Shown: positions 33,872 through 47,835 of the stretch, one piece after another
How the letters are laid out: each line of letters begins with the position of its first letter
Position numbering within the stretch: position 1 is the first letter of the stretch
DNA from: Galbula dea
Lineage: Eukaryota > Chordata > Aves > Piciformes > Galbulidae
NCBI GenBank assembly: GCA_013399015.1
Contig: VWZX01001928.1
Location: forward strand, 647,431-711,430
Direction of reading: 5' to 3'
DNA length: 64,000 nt
Program-made: the position numbers and the translations under genes
Notes under the pieces: model-generated
Databases searched by the model: none
What the model was told of the DNA's origin: nothing
Seen by the model: the letters and a program-made list of their open reading frames with translations, nothing else

Positions 33872-35051
33872 AGTTGCCGGGTACTGGCCCTTTGGGGCTT
33901 TCTGCAACGTCTGGGTGGCCTTTGATATCATGTGCTCCACGGCCTCCATCCTGAATCTGTGCGTGATCAGCGTGGACAGGTACTGGGCTATTTCCAGCCC
34001 TTTCCGCTATGAGAGGAAGATGACCCAGCGCTTGGCTCTGGTGATGATCAGTGTGGCATGGGCTTTGTCTGTGCTGATCTCCTTCATCCCTGTCCAGCTC
34101 AACTGGCACAAAGGTGGGGATGTTGCTGCTGGTGATATTGGAGATGGATTTGGCACTGGCTGGGCAGCAGCAGGTGCTGTCACCACTTGGGCAGAAGATA
34201 TGAGCACCACATGGGTGGCATTAGCAGCAAGGAGACCCTCTGATGGGACCTCTGATAGCAATGACACCCTCACTGCACCATCAGAGAGCTGTGATTCCAG
34301 CCTCAATAGGACTTATGCTATCTCCTCCTCTTTGATCAGTTTTTATATCCCAGTAGCTATCATGATAGTTACCTACACTCGAATCTACCGCATTGCCCAG
34401 GTGCAGATTCGTCGTATCTCTTCTCTGGAGAGGGCAGCCGAGCACGCGCAGAGCTGCCGGAGCAGCCACGTTGACTGCCACCATCACACAAGCCTCAAGT
34501 CCTCCATAAGGAAAGAAACCAAGGTGTTAAAGACTCTCTCCATCATCATGGGTGTCTTTGTCTGCTGCTGGTTGCCGTTCTTTATATTGAACTGCATGGT
34601 TCCTTTCTGTGAGAGCCCACCCAGTGACCCCAATGCTGGCCTTCCCTGTGTCAGTGAGACAGTCTTTAATGTCTTTGTCTGGTTTGGTTGGGCCAACTCC
34701 TCTCTCAACCCCATCATCTATGCCTTCAATGCTGACTTTAGAAAGGTCTTCTCCAATCTCCTAGGATGTGGTCAGTTTTGCTCTAGTACTCCTGTGGAGA
34801 CTGTTAATATAAGCAACGAGCTTATCTCTTACAACCAGGACACCCTTTTCCATAAGGAGATAGTGACTGCTTATGTTAACATGATCCCAAATGTGGTTGA
34901 CTGTGGGGAAAATCGTGAGGACCCTTTTGATAGGATATCTCAGATATCCCCTGACCATGAGATTGCCACTGACTCTGTCTGTGAGCTGGACTGTGAGGGG
35001 GAGATTTCACTCGGCAAAATAACACCTTTCACTCTGAATGGTTTACATTAA
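33597..35051 (+). CDS. DRD5: DRD5 (dopamine receptor D5 / D1B), intronless coding region
   Basis: D1-class dopamine receptor, a Gs/Golf-coupled GPCR that raises cAMP in neurons. The protein has 484 aa (human 477). The start at 33597 (MLRGSRSP) was chosen for its G at -3 and its match to the ML- start of other D5 receptors. Visible landmarks: N48 in TM1, D77 in TM2, C103, amine-binding D110 in TM3, DRY 127-129, C232 in extracellular loop 2, TM5 serines S244/S245/S248, CWLP 324-327 in TM6, NPIIY 371-375 in TM7, and palmitoylation-type cysteines after LLGC. The C-terminus ELDCEGEISLGKITPFTLNG and the PVETVNISNELISYNQD stretch identify D5/D1B rather than D1A or avian D1D. Extracellular loop 2 is about 25 residues longer than in human. 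Glycosylation sequons are at N222 and N237, and none lies in the N-terminus. Confidence 0.97.
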   Translation: MLRGSRSPLQPEARTSGGARGLAVAPGAAQVAAGSLLALLILWTLFGNVLVCAAIVRYRHLRSKVTNIFIVSLAVSDLLVAILVMPWKAVAEVAGYWPFGAFCNVWVAFDIMCSTASILNLCVISVDRYWAISSPFRYERKMTQRLALVMISVAWALSVLISFIPVQLNWHKGGDVAAGDIGDGFGTGWAAAGAVTTWAEDMSTTWVALAARRPSDGTSDSNDTLTAPSESCDSSLNRTYAISSSLISFYIPVAIMIVTYTRIYRIAQVQIRRISSLERAAEHAQSCRSSHVDCHHHTSLKSSIRKETKVLKTLSIIMGVFVCCWLPFFILNCMVPFCESPPSDPNAGLPCVSETVFNVFVWFGWANSSLNPIIYAFNADFRKVFSNLLGCGQFCSSTPVETVNISNELISYNQDTLFHKEIVTAYVNMIPNVVDCGENREDPFDRISQISPDHEIATDSVCELDCEGEISLGKITPFTLNGLH

Positions 35052-35638
35052 ATTGCATCCTGCCCTTGTCAGTTCTTGGATTATAAAACCAAATATTAGC
35101 ACTGAGTGGAAAAACCTTCATGATTTTATGCTATAGTTTGGTCAGTGATTTCATGCTAAACTCACTTCTACGTATAGCACTTTGCAGGATGCAGACACTG
35201 TCATACAGGGAGCTGGCAGCACAAACTTAATTCAGCACTTCCCCAGGCTGAGAGAGGACCAGGCAGTCGTGTTGATTAGCTGTGGTGAGGTATTGTGGTA
35301 TAATTACAGTCAGTTCATGTTGAGAACATGTGTTCAAATGAAAGGTGCTGTTGTCAGTGCTAAGTATTATGACTTCTAAAATCAGGGACAGGTGTGGCTG
35401 GCATAGACATTAAATAGAAAAAATATTCTAGACTTTTGTTTTTTTTCAGATCTTATATTTCTTTTTATTGTTGGGTTTGTTTTTTTGTTTTGTTTAATTT
35501 TTTTTTAAAGATAGAAACAGTGAGGTGGTGATTTGGATGATTATTTAAATGCGTGTTTCTGCCAAAACAGTTTATGTGAAACCCTTGTTCTCCCACGGAA
35601 CATTGTTGCCTATGATATCTTTGCCATGTTCACAGATG

Positions 35639-35648
35639 AATAAATAAA
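35639..35648 (+). promoter_or_regulatory. DRD5 candidate polyadenylation signals
   Basis: Overlapping AATAAA hexamers at 35639-35644 and 35643-35648, about 590 bases after the stop. Confidence 0.5.
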
Positions 35649-35659
35649 AGTTACATTGA

Positions 35660-38600
35660 TCAAAGGGTTATTATCTTTAATTTATCATCCTGAAATGTTT
35701 ACAAGTATTCAAACTTTAGCATTCTTGTTTGAATGATTAGAGTGTCTAACAGCTAAACCCTGATATTTTGTAAGTGGGTATTCAAATCACATTTTTTAGT
35801 AGGAATGATTGACTTAAATGAACTCTTTTAAATGTCTCTACTTACAGCTAGATTTATACCTGATTTTCTTCTTAGTATTATTACTGGTGCTGTTCCTTTC
35901 TGCAGCTAAGAAGATCAAGTATACATACAAGCTATTGAAGCTTTCCACTTAATACTAGACTTGAACTTTCTTTTTAATGATACTATTAATGAAACAAGTT
36001 TGGTGATAGAATTAGGAGAGGAGCGTGTCTAAAACCAGTAATTGCACTTGAAAGTGATGCTAATAATCAACATTTCTTAATGTAGACATTAGAGAACTCC
36101 TTTAAACCAAGAGAATAAAAAAAGCTATTGATATTTTTTTTAGTTACTTATTAACCAGAACTTAAATATACTTTAAGGGCTTTGACTCTAACATATTTTA
36201 AAGCAGTCTTCAAAAATTGTTAAAGAAACTGTGTTTCTACTGAATTGTTTACATCAGCTATTCTATTTAGAAATGTTTGTAAGCTTTCAGCTCAGAAATC
36301 AAAAGTGATCTTATTTCCAGGACAAATGATCAAAGGTGGTAAAAGCAATAGCAGTATTTATTTCAAGTTTTGGCTTACAAAATGGACAACATTTGAATCC
36401 ATTTACCTTCTAAAATTACCTATGCTGTGAGCTTGGCAGATTGAAACTGAACTGTAGGTGCAGATTCAGTAGCACTCCTTTCTAATGGTCCTGACCTGGG
36501 GCCTCCCTATACTGCCTGACTGGGAACTGAAGGCCCTGTGTGATGTATGGGGGAAAATACGATCTGCACTAGTCAGTAGCTGCAGGGGAAGTAATTGAAC
36601 CAGATGCTGGGATTTATGAATGCTACGCATTTAGGATTGAGCCTCTTCAGAAGTCAAGCCTCTATTACTGGTTTGGGGATTGTTTTACCTCCCCTTGGGT
36701 TATGGGGTCAAAGAAGCACAGGATTGAAATCCCTCTGTGGTTGCATCTGCTGCAATCCAGTTTTCTCTGCAAGCGATGTTTTGTATGTGTAGTCTTTGAT
36801 ATTGATTGGTTAAATCATCGTTTTGGATTATCTTTCAACTGCTTATCACTGAAGATTGACACCTACCTGAGTGTTTTCTTTGCTCTTTGAGATCTCAGTG
36901 TATTATCCCTTTACTGCTGTATCAGAAAAGAGTATTGTGTCTGTGGCTTAGGGAAGCTTGAAAAACAGAAATCCCATGCCCATAACCAGGTTTAACCTGG
37001 CTTAATATTGAAGGTGAGTATGTTGTTATTCCTCTACTATGGCAATCATATGTTGCCAGGAGGTAACAATAATTCTAGCCCTGGTGGACAATTCTTGCCC
37101 AGAATGAAATAATTTTCCCAAATGAAAAACTGCTTCTGGTGTTGCAGTGATGAATTATCCCAACCAGAAATTAGATTTTTGCATTTTCTGGTTGCTACTC
37201 AAGTTTTGAGGCTAGTACAGCTTGCTAAACTTTCTGGAGCTGTGCAAAAAGCCTATGATAGCAGGTGCGAGAGATGCAAGCACCTAGTGCTATTTCCTGT
37301 GCCCAGGGCAACACCTGTATTTTATCCTGTATTTTTATTATTGGTAATATAAAAGAAATAGCCCAGGGAAATAGGGAAGCAAAAAAGTGATCTCTTCCTG
37401 AGCACCTGCATACCACCTGGCTGTGCAGTCTGATGCTGTGTGTTACACCCTGCTCCAGCAGCAGTACAGAGCAGCAGAACAGTTTCAGTGAAGAAACTAT
37501 TTCCTACGTAGCCTTTCTTCTTTAAAATAATCCATGTGCTACTGGTGTGACAGTTCCCTTGGATCCAATTCCCTGCAGTTGAGGTGGAGGAGTAGATGTG
37601 TACAAGAAGATGCTAGTGCATCCCCTTGACAGATGTTTTTCTCCTCGTTTTGTGGCATTGCCTGCCTGGGTTTCTGGAATTACTGGATAGGCTAACATTG
37701 GGATGCAAGAAGATGACAACTCCATCAGTGGATTTATACAACAGCTTTGCATGGAATATTAGAAAGGGTCTTATCTTAGATCTGAAGGAAGGCAATTTTT
37801 AGCTTGCTCCCAGAATTTGGGAGTGTAATTAGGTCAGAATGGAAAACTGGTCAAATTGCAACTTCCCATTACTAATTTTGAGTTTATGACTTCAGCTGGT
37901 AAATTGTTTCTGATGGTGACACTATGATGTAATCTCTCCTTGGAATATGTCCTTGTCGGGGGCTTCATCCTTTGGAGTCCAGGAGCATCAGAAAGGGAGC
38001 ATTTGTGCTTCAAAAGACAGACAGAAGGTGTTGTGGGTTGTTTTTTTTGCTGGAAGCACAGACTGACCTTACAGATAGGAAAGAAAACCTTTTTCTTGAC
38101 TCATAACGTAGGGACAGTTTGTTGCCTTTTGGTGCGTCTTCAGTTACCACTGACAAAGCTAGAGAATTCAGAATTAGGAGAATAAACTTTTAAAAGAAAT
38201 CTTTATCTTGCCTTGAACTATAAAAAGGGGCAGATTATTTTAATGAAAATATCCCCCAGAAGAACTGTTATGACTTGTTTCTCTCAGATGAAATTGCTGC
38301 CCTACTTTTTTAATGTTTTCCCTCTTAATGACTAATGCATCTGTCTAGCTGTAGAGCAGAGTTCACTGCAAGTGCAAGTAGGTTTTTATAATCCTCATGT
38401 TCTTGTGGTGTCACTCTGGAACTCATCTATGCCAATGGCTTTGTGCCTCCCATCAACATGTTTTCTTCTGTGAAAGTCACCTTGCTCCTGTCATGCAGTT
38501 TACTCCCTAATTAAGTATGATCACTTATTGCTAGCTTAGTATTTTTTTTGTTTGCTTGTTGTTGTTTGTGGGATTTTTGTTGTTGTGTTTTATACTTTAA

Positions 38601-39375
38601 TGACTTGAAAGTACAGTGCAGTTTGGCTTTGAGTCATTATTACTTAATCCAGTCCTGAGTGATAGCTGAGCCTCCAGGTCCCAAATTAGTTTCAGTTTCC
38701 ATTTTGTGTTATTTTTTTAGAAATCTTGCAATATGTGTCACTGTTAAATTGCCTCTTAGCCAGGCAAATCTTCTGTTATGGCTTACTCTGTTAGTCCTGC
38801 TAACTCCATACCAAAGGAGCATTGGTATATCAGTAGTGTCTGTGTTTTCTGTCTGAATTAACTAATGACAGAGGAATTCATTTTAGTGAAAGAACAGAAT
38901 ATGAGAAGGTATCTTACTTAATTTTTAAGAAACTGGGAGAACAAGAAAGTACAGTGTTTTAGGTAAAATGCTGCAAACACCATGAAGATTCTTCCACTAT
39001 TGAGACCCTCAAAGACCTTTTAACACCTCTGGCTTTAACAAAGAATGATGGATTGTGTAGAAGGAATTTTTCCCTCCAAACTAAAGGAATATAGATTACT
39101 TTCTTAGAGGTGAACACAAGCAAAACACTTTCTAAAGGGAGAAAAACTACTGCAATATTTTTTTGGTAAGTTTGGTACTTCATCCCTTTGCTTTCATTGC
39201 TTTTTACTTTTGCCAGCCACATCTGATGTGTGTCTGCAGGGAGGCTCCCTTCTGAGAACTGTATTTTTGTAACATATAACAAAAAAAGGCTTTAAAATGA
39301 GAAATGCTTCTATTAGAAATAACACTAAGCACAATCTTGCACCATTTAGGAGTCAATCGTGTAGGAGTTTACATG
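35660..39375. other. Intergenic DNA downstream of DRD5
   Basis: No exon or recognised repeat. Short open frames (for example 37122-37352) lack splice or family support. Part may be a longer DRD5 3' UTR. Confidence 0.45.
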
Positions 39376-39495
39376 TAGATGTTGCACTTAGTGACATGGT
39401 TTAGTAGGCATGGTGGTGATAGGCTGATGGTTGGACTTGATGATCTTAGAGGTCTTTTCCAACTGTAATGATTCTATGATTCTGTAATTCTATGT
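39376..39495 (+). repeat. CR1 3' tail, + orientation
   Basis: 'gtgacatggtttagtaggca' through 'gatcttagaggtcttttcc' to the octamer end attctatgattctgtaattctatg. Confidence 0.9.
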
Positions 39496-39760
39496 GTATA
39501 AACATTCCAGAGACTGACAAGACTGGATGCAGTGTTCAAGACCTGCATCGGACTGGAGGTTTGAGAGGTCACAAGTCTCTCAGCTGTTTGTAGGTGACAA
39601 AACTGCCACTCAACAAGGAAGGCATTTTCATCACTCACACAGAAGGCAGAGGATACACCTGTGTCACTGTTAAGAGTTATGAAGAGATTTTTGTTCTGTT
39701 TGAAGGCATCTTCTCTACTGTTTAATTGGATTCATCAGATCTTTAAAATTATTCAGTGCC

Positions 39761-39985
39761 TATTCAGGAAAAAGTGCTTTACAGAGCGAGTAATCAGGCA
39801 TTGGAATTGCCTGCCCAGAGAGGTGGTGGATTCACCATCCCTGGAGGTTTTTAAAATAAGACTGGATGTGGCACTTAGTGCCATGATCTAGTAATCATGA
39901 TAGTGTTGGATTAAGGGTTGGACTTGATGATCTTGGAGGTCTCTTCCAACCCAGATAATTCTATGGTTCTATGATGATTCTATTC
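39761..39985 (+). repeat. CR1 ORF2 C-terminus and 3' tail, + orientation
   Basis: Encodes KCFTERVIRHWNCLPREVVD..., followed by the 3' UTR ending 'attctatggttctatgatg'. It is the second CR1 insertion within 300 bp. Confidence 0.92.
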
Positions 39986-39989
39986 AAAT

Positions 39990-42900
39990 CAGCAGCAGAC
40001 CTCAGTGATGGATGTGGGTTTGGGTCACAGAGCAATGAGACTATATCTCCTGGCTTCTTATGAATATTACTACTGGTGTTCTGTGCTAGTGGATGATGAC
40101 ATGTTAATGTTGGCATGTTGAACAAAATATTTCAATAGCTGATAATGCAGAATTAATTCTTTTATTTAGATTTACTCACTTGTTTTCATAATTTGAAGAT
40201 TTTTCAGACTTTCTAGGAGCTTCACAAAATCCACATAGAGCATCTCTACTTTGATCATATCTCAGATCAGCAACAACTGGTTGCAATTTTAGTGCCCTGT
40301 TAACTATATAGGGCACTGTGCTTTCATGAGAATTATGCCCCTTTTAGTTAGGGTCTGAAAGCACTGTTGTGCACAAAAATATCTGTAAATGAGGACATTT
40401 CCATTATTACTGGGGCACCAAAGATGTGCCTCTTTCTTCAGCCTTTTGTTTGTTGTAGCAGTGATAAGATTGCAGAGAGCAATAATGAGATTAGGAGTGT
40501 AAAGAGTGGAAATACAAATAATATTATCACCTGAAGCAAATAATGGATTGTTTCTTTCAGTAAGCCTGACAGCTCTCTCAGGATGGTTTACTTTAATAGA
40601 AAATTTACAAGTTGGTTTTATCTTCTTGTTTATCTAAATCCATTCTTGGTTGTGACTGGAGATAACTTTCAGTAATGTTTATAGTGGACAGATAGTTGTT
40701 TAAGAAGGATAAACATTTTTATGGACTTAGTCATTTATGTCACAGCCATGACAGTCACATTTGCAAGGTTTGCAAAATACAGTGCAGTAATCATGAAAAA
40801 AAATACTAAAAATTCCAGTCCATGACAAAAATTTCTTCCTGTGAATTATTCCCCACTGTAAACAGCAAATACTTGCTTGTATCTTGTGCTGCACTCTCAT
40901 TGCTACCACAAGAAGCTGGAATGCTCTGAACTTCCTACTAATAATCTGCTGATTCACATGAGGAAGAAGTGCTGAAAAATAAGGAAAGAAACAGCAGCAA
41001 CAAGTGTGACTAGGTTCAGTTTACATGAAACTAGCCAAGTGTCAGCCAGCCCATGCAGGGAACTGAATTCCTGTTGCACAAGCACCTTGGCCTCAGCCAT
41101 AAATACTATCTAGACCTGAACTGAGTGGTAGACCCCTTGCTTCCAAGGGATCAAAAAGGTTGCTCAAAATCCACATGCAATGCTTAGGAAATCTGAACTT
41201 TTTAACAGCTACTCTGACTTTTGTTTACTGTGTAAAAGAGAAAACACACAAAAGAGAAGCCATGGTTTTCTTTTTCAAGGTTATGCTTTGAAAAAATGGC
41301 TGCAAATGACATCTGGTTGGTGTAGCCTCTCCAGTTTAGCTAGTGCTTGAGCAGGTATGGCTATGACAGCTGCTTAGGATTTCAGTATCTGAACTGCACA
41401 TATGTCATAGTTTAGGGGCCTAATATTGAGCAGAAGCCCTAAATGCATAGATTTATTTTAGAGCCACTGAGGAGTCCTGTAGTGGCAGAGCAGAGATGAG
41501 CGTTGGCTGCAGGCTGAGCTTGGTTGCTTCTGAGGGCATCAGAGAAGTCTAGTCTACAGTTCATGTGCTGCAGTTTTAAGTGTCCAATAAGTAAAGTATT
41601 AACAAGGAAGTTCAGCATGCTGTCTTATACCCTTTGACCTCCTTTGTCCAATCTAAAAGGTTTTTAGTAACATTAAAAATCTACATTTCTAGCCTTTGGC
41701 CTTGACCTTTTGCTTTCTCTGTTAACTTCATACAATTAGTCTCCTTCGGTGAACAGAAGCTCCTGGCATGGAGTTAGCTGCTTGGGTACCTCATTGTTAC
41801 TAAATCTGGAACTACCTCAAGCTACACTTAAATTGCATTATGTCTTCAGCCCAAAGGGAATCTTTTAGATCTTTGTTTGATTTTTCTTTTCCCAAGTGAC
41901 GACATTTCCTTCAACACAAGATTATTCACCAGAATCATAATTTAGAGGACAAGCATAAGTAAATGTTTTTAAAGCTCTTAGGGATTTTGCTTGATTATAC
42001 AAAATGAGAATGGGTTGGTTTTAGGCATAGAGATGAACAGAATTTTTCCTGCAAGAGGTTTAATTTTTGGCTCTTTATAGAAATAAAGACTGGATGTTTT
42101 CATAGCGAAGAGTAGATGTATTTGATTTTATACACTTACCTGCATGTATATAGTCTTTTATGTATGTATGTATATACACACAGAAAAAGATATTAGGTCA
42201 CATTTACAGTGTATTTAAATATTTTTATCTTTCTCTATAAATACAAAATGTGCAATTCATCCAGAAGGAGGCAAATTTGACCTTAATACTTTACTCTTAT
42301 TCTTTCATCAGAACAGTCATTTGCAGTACAGAATCTTCCCAGATGTTCTAAAGGCATTTTGGCTGTTTAGGTTTAAAAGTCTTTGACAATCTAAATTTGA
42401 ATTCTGCAGTGAGAGGGAGCGTACAAAATTCTGTGCAAATAATGTATCAAACAGCCAAATCATCTGCTATGTGCTGAATGCTTATATTCCTTGTGAAAAG
42501 ATGATCTCCTGTGGTGACTTATAAAATGACTTTAGTGACTCAGTGCTGAATCTGCCAGTGTGCAAGTGCAAAAAATGTGGGGGTTCTGCTTTCTGCTAAA
42601 CACCACTTTTAGCAATATTTTTTCAAATACAAAGGGACCAGCTTCTACTGTTGATTTGCCTATTGGGTACAGATACTTTGTACAGTGATGGGACAATTGG
42701 AAATGAGCTTAAGAGAGAAACTTATACTTCATAAATAAATATTTATATATAATGTAATTTCAAATAGGAAAATAATGAGTTCTGTGTTATACCGGGCTCA
42801 TGCTGGTTTACATCTTTGCAAAATTCTTCTCTTTTATTTTTTAACCTTTCAATGGCTTCTCTCAGGTTGTGATAACAGCCTGCAGAGATCTGCAGAATAA

Positions 42901-45900
42901 ACTCTATTCAAGTGTTTTGCTTATGTACTGTTTGGATCAGAAGTGACAATACCTCTACCTGAACTTATTCACCATGTTTGCACAAAGACCTGCACCAAGG
43001 AAAGCTCAATATCTCATACCTGCACTGCCCCTGGATCTGTGCACACCACAGTCTTGGCCCAATAGTGCCCCAGGTTTGAGAAGGGGAGACACTGCCGCTG
43101 CTCACACTGCACCTCAGCAGCTCTACTTGGGAGGTTGCTGAAGTTTAATCCTTCTGTTTTCAGCAGGATCTGTAACCACTGAAGTATGATACACATTGCA
43201 GTAACTGACTGTGTTTCTGAGTCAAGCTGACAGTAGGCTCTGAATGTAGTTGAAAAATGGAGCAAGTGGCAGCAGTGCAGGAATACCTAGGTTCCAGGTG
43301 CCAACCCTCCTTTGTTGATGGGAAGATGTCCCAGCAAAAATGAAGACCAGGCACAGCTTTAGGCACTTGGAGACAATATTGCCTTAAAAATCAGCTGGGT
43401 GTGGAGGTGGGATATTTTTTTTCAAGACAGTTGTTCTAAACTTAGGCACCCAAATTCCACATAAATGGAAATGTAAGCATTTTAATACCTTCTAGGTTAC
43501 AGATATATTTCCTAAAGTATGCCTATAGATGTTTTAAATGAATCTAGACCCCAGTGGGACAGGCTTTGAAATGCAGCAGAGAAGTGTGTAAACAGGATGG
43601 CTTTGCAAGCACAGGTTAAGTAGGATCATCCCTTTTCACTCATCTGTTTCAGTGCCTGCTTTATATTCTCTCACTGTGAGCTGAAGCAAACCACTGCCCT
43701 CACATATTACTGCAGCCATTCATGTACAGGGCACAGGGGTTATTAAAACCCCCTGGAGCAGGTTTTTGCAGCACTGGGGTCGATGGATATAAAATGAGGA
43801 CCGTCCTATGCAATGTGTCCTCCAGCTCTGGCTGGCTGGAGAACAGCTTATGCTACATCTGTGCCTCTTTCAATGTTCAGGAAGCCTTAGGGAGGCTAAA
43901 AGATGCCCTTAACTTCACATTTTTGGACTGAGCTTTATTTTATGGCTCAAAGACACACAGCCAACTTTTATTTGCTTTTTTAAAGGATGGTATGCTTCAG
44001 TGCCTTGTGTATAAAAGAAAATGCAATGAATTCAGTGATGGCAGCAATAGAAACTTTATAACTTTTATCTACTAGGGCAGATTCAGTGGTGAAGATGATT
44101 TAAAAGAGATGACATTGCCATTCTAAGATTGTCTGTTTTGTTGTCTCTCCTCTCCATCTTAATTTCCTTGAATCTTAGCTGGAGCACTAAAGAAAGTTGT
44201 TTGGTACAGGAGGAAAAGTTATTTTCTATTTAGTTAGATATGATAAATTGTCCCCAAAGGGTCTGGTCATCTTCTTAGGGAGCTGCTAATCAACAGCTGG
44301 AGGAAACCTACTTTCCAGATCTTACCTCTGAGAGAGCTGAACTGGGCTCTTTATTATCTTTCTGGGCTCCCTTCTTCTTCCCAATATGACTGCTTCTTTT
44401 TGGGACCCTGCTTTTCTATACCACCTCTGCTTTCCAGGACCGAGAGCACTACAGTCTATGTGCAGAAGCACATTGAGTGATTAGTCTCTTAATTGGTGAC
44501 TGTCTCACACCTTTTTACTACTGGAGGATTCAGGATGTGCCATTTTAATTCAGGCCAGGTTTTATCAATATTTTACCTGCCTGTATTTGTTGCAGCAGCA
44601 GACTTCAAAAGTTTTGATTTCAGATACTGCAGCTTGTTAATGTTCACAATTTAGGTTTGTTCTTTACCTGTGACAGCTAGAAAGGATTATATGCTAGAAA
44701 TTGTCCTCCACAAGCTCTTTTCTTTTTCCCTGTGAAGGAAATCTAAATTCAGAGGAGACTCATTTCTGCATGTCTCATTCTATGTTCAAGTCAGTGGCTT
44801 TCAGGTCATAAGAAAGTACCTCTTTTGGTCTGTGTATTCTTCCTAGTTGGGAAGCAGTGATGGTCTCAGGCCAGACTGTAATTGGGCTACTAGCTTACCT
44901 GCAACTGACCTGTGACTGAGGTGAGGATAGACAATTCAAGGTCCTTAAGGGTGCTTGAAACATTGGAAATGATTTTCTACCCTTGGCCTTTGTGCTGTAT
45001 AGCCCATGTTGTGCCACAGTACTGGCTTTGTTTGTTCCCGGCTGGCAAACATCTGAATTTCATTAGAAGAAAAAATAAGATGTCCAGCATGACAAACCTA
45101 CTCTTAAATGTTAAAGAAAAAAAGACCAACAAAAAGCTTTCTAGGGTTTTTAAGCAGTGATTGGATGGCTTTCTGGCTTCATTTCAGCCTCAGTTGCTTT
45201 CTTCCACTTCCACCGCTTCACAAAAATTTCATAGAGCAGCAGAAGATAGCTGGAAGGTAGATTATACAAAATGTATCTGTATTTGGCCTCTGGTTGGAAT
45301 TCAGACCTGTTTAGTAATTATAAGATCAGTGAAGTCCATTGAGCAACCTATGCAAGATTAACCATTGTACTCCCACAGCACAAAGTTCTTCCCATAGGAA
45401 GAAGTGGAGGAAAAGCACTGAAAAATGTCTTAAATGTCTCCTCTCAAACTTCTAATAAGCACTAATGTGGGTATGGCCAAGTGTTAGATTTAACTTCTTT
45501 CACAGTTAAGAAAGTTTATGTCCTATTTACGTGTCTGTTACTGAAGGTTTTGGAAAATGAGCCAATAACTCTTTTCTGCAGGGGGGAGGGAGTTTGGTGA
45601 GGTCTTCAGGAAGATCTTGCACTAAAATCCCAGAAGAAAAGAACTGTCACACCAGGTAAGATGTGTGCAGGGGTTGTCTAACCCTTTCAAATATTGTAGC
45701 TCAAAATGATGGCATTTCATTTTCTGTAGCTATTCCTGGTTAAATTGTGCTTAAAATACTGGTGTCTGAGGCATGATGTTTTATTCCTCATCCCTGATTT
45801 TTGTTGCCAGTAACTGTTATAAATTCCAGGAAATAAGGCACAGTTCTGGGAACAAAAGCACTTTTCAGGTCTGAAATATTTTGCTTTTATATCTGATGAG

Positions 45901-47830
45901 GTAAAGTTCATGTGCTTGAAAGTCTCTTTGTTTGTCATAGAGGATAATAGACATTACCACCTGCTACAAATAGCTCTGTCCTTATAGCCTTGATGAGCAG
46001 TGATTCCTCTACAATTTTAACTTACTTCAGATGTTACTGAAGATTCTGTAGGTATCCAGCTTATCTTAGAAGTTCACTACAGTTTCACTTTCAAATGTGA
46101 GGATGTCAAACTATGTTTGAAAAATTGGTTCCTGTGATCACCTTTTGATTTGCTGCCTCTATGTTTCATCTAGTGCCTCCTTATTTCTTCTGTTACATGG
46201 CAAAGAGAACAAAGACTCCCAGTCTAGTTTATTTGTGAGCTTATATGCTTCTAAGGTAAGAGATTCCAGACTTTTCAGTTACACTTTACAGGGGAATTGT
46301 TTATGACTGTTACAGTTCTTGTGCAAAACCTTCTGCCTGTGTTGTTTATGTAAAGTATCCTGTAACCACGTTAGGTGTGACTCAGAACTGAATTATGGCA
46401 CTTTTACACCATCTTAATGCATTGTCTTAGTAAAAGCACAGGTGTAAATTTGCACTAGATTGGTAGGAGTCATTGTTTGACAACAAAGCAACAAGAAGAA
46501 AAGCAAAACCAAAAAAAACCCCACAAAGCAAGGAGTGTGGTTCAGACAGAGTTTGGCTCACTTATGCAATTCAAAGAGACATTGGACAGAGAATAATCTT
46601 TTTCTTCCATGTAGTTTCAATTTCATGGAAAAGTTTTGAGAGTAACTGTCTTTCCCTGTGCAGCTCTGGGAAAATGTTGAAGTTATTTTTCAAATGGTGC
46701 ATCTGAGGAGTGGCAGTCCTGATAAAAGAAAATGACTCAAGTTTTACTTAACATTCCCATACATCATTAACCATTTGAGTCAGCACTGTGCAGATAACAT
46801 GGCATTAAAACATCTTCAGGCAGTGTTCTTTCCTTGCCTGGAGGCTTACAGCCACTTTAATAGGCAGAGTTTGGGGGGGGGGGGAAATATTAGGCTGATG
46901 AAACAAATGAACTGTTTTTAAGTGACAGAATGTACTGTAGACAGTGTGGTATGGGAGCCCTAGTCCTGCACCTGTGGGCGTGTGGGTGGCAGTAACAGTG
47001 AGAGCCATATGTGTATGGCTGGAGAGGAGTGGGGTTGCATGAAAAGGTCAACTGTTGTTTTCCTTCCTGAATTAAAATGTGGAAGCCTGTTCATTTCAGG
47101 GTTAAAATTTGGAGGTAACTACAACAACAGAAGAATACCTGCAGCATCCTGCACCAGGAAGAGTAACTGAGTAGTTTTGTAAGTGAATGGGCTTGTCATT
47201 TTCATATCCTTTTTAGGACAAATCTGACTGTAAAGCTGATGAGGTGTAATAAAAACAAACATGTCATACATTAACAGATTATAAGTGCAGCTGACAGTCA
47301 AGATCTGGTAAGTCAGTAAGTTCACTAAGATTCTCCCCCTTCCCAACCTAAAATGTAATAACTCAGACTCCAGACAAAAAACTGAAACATGTGGGTACAA
47401 GTCAAAATATTTCACTCAAACACATTTAAAGTAACTTGTATGTCTCCAACTGATTGCCAAATTGTTAGGAAATTCTATAAGCAATATTTTATTTCCCCTA
47501 GCTCTTTTCCTCCCCCACAAGAACCATTAAGTTAAAGACAAGGCTGCTAGGTGCAATTTTAAAGAAGTATTACATTCTCTGTAGAATGTAAACAAACTCA
47601 CATCCATCTTGAAACCCTGCAACTTGTGCTACATAAACTATTCTGACCTCAAATTTAGTATTGTATTCGTAAGATTTTCAGTGGCCAGCTCACTCAACTA
47701 CCTTAAATCTGCCTTTGAATATGCAAAACCATTTTTGATAAATATAACAAAAATATGATCAGTTTCTAGCTATTCATTCTTTATTGCTAATGTGGCTATT
47801 TACAGCCAGATCTGAAAATCAGCTTTTCTC
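39990..47830. other. Long intergenic stretch without supported features
   Basis: AT-rich DNA with no exon-like, gene-family or repeat signal that I can name, apart from a G12 homopolymer at 46873-46884. Confidence 0.45.
46873..46884. repeat. Poly-G tract (G12)
   Basis: Twelve consecutive G residues in AT-rich sequence. Confidence 0.85.
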
Positions 47831-47835
47831 TACTG

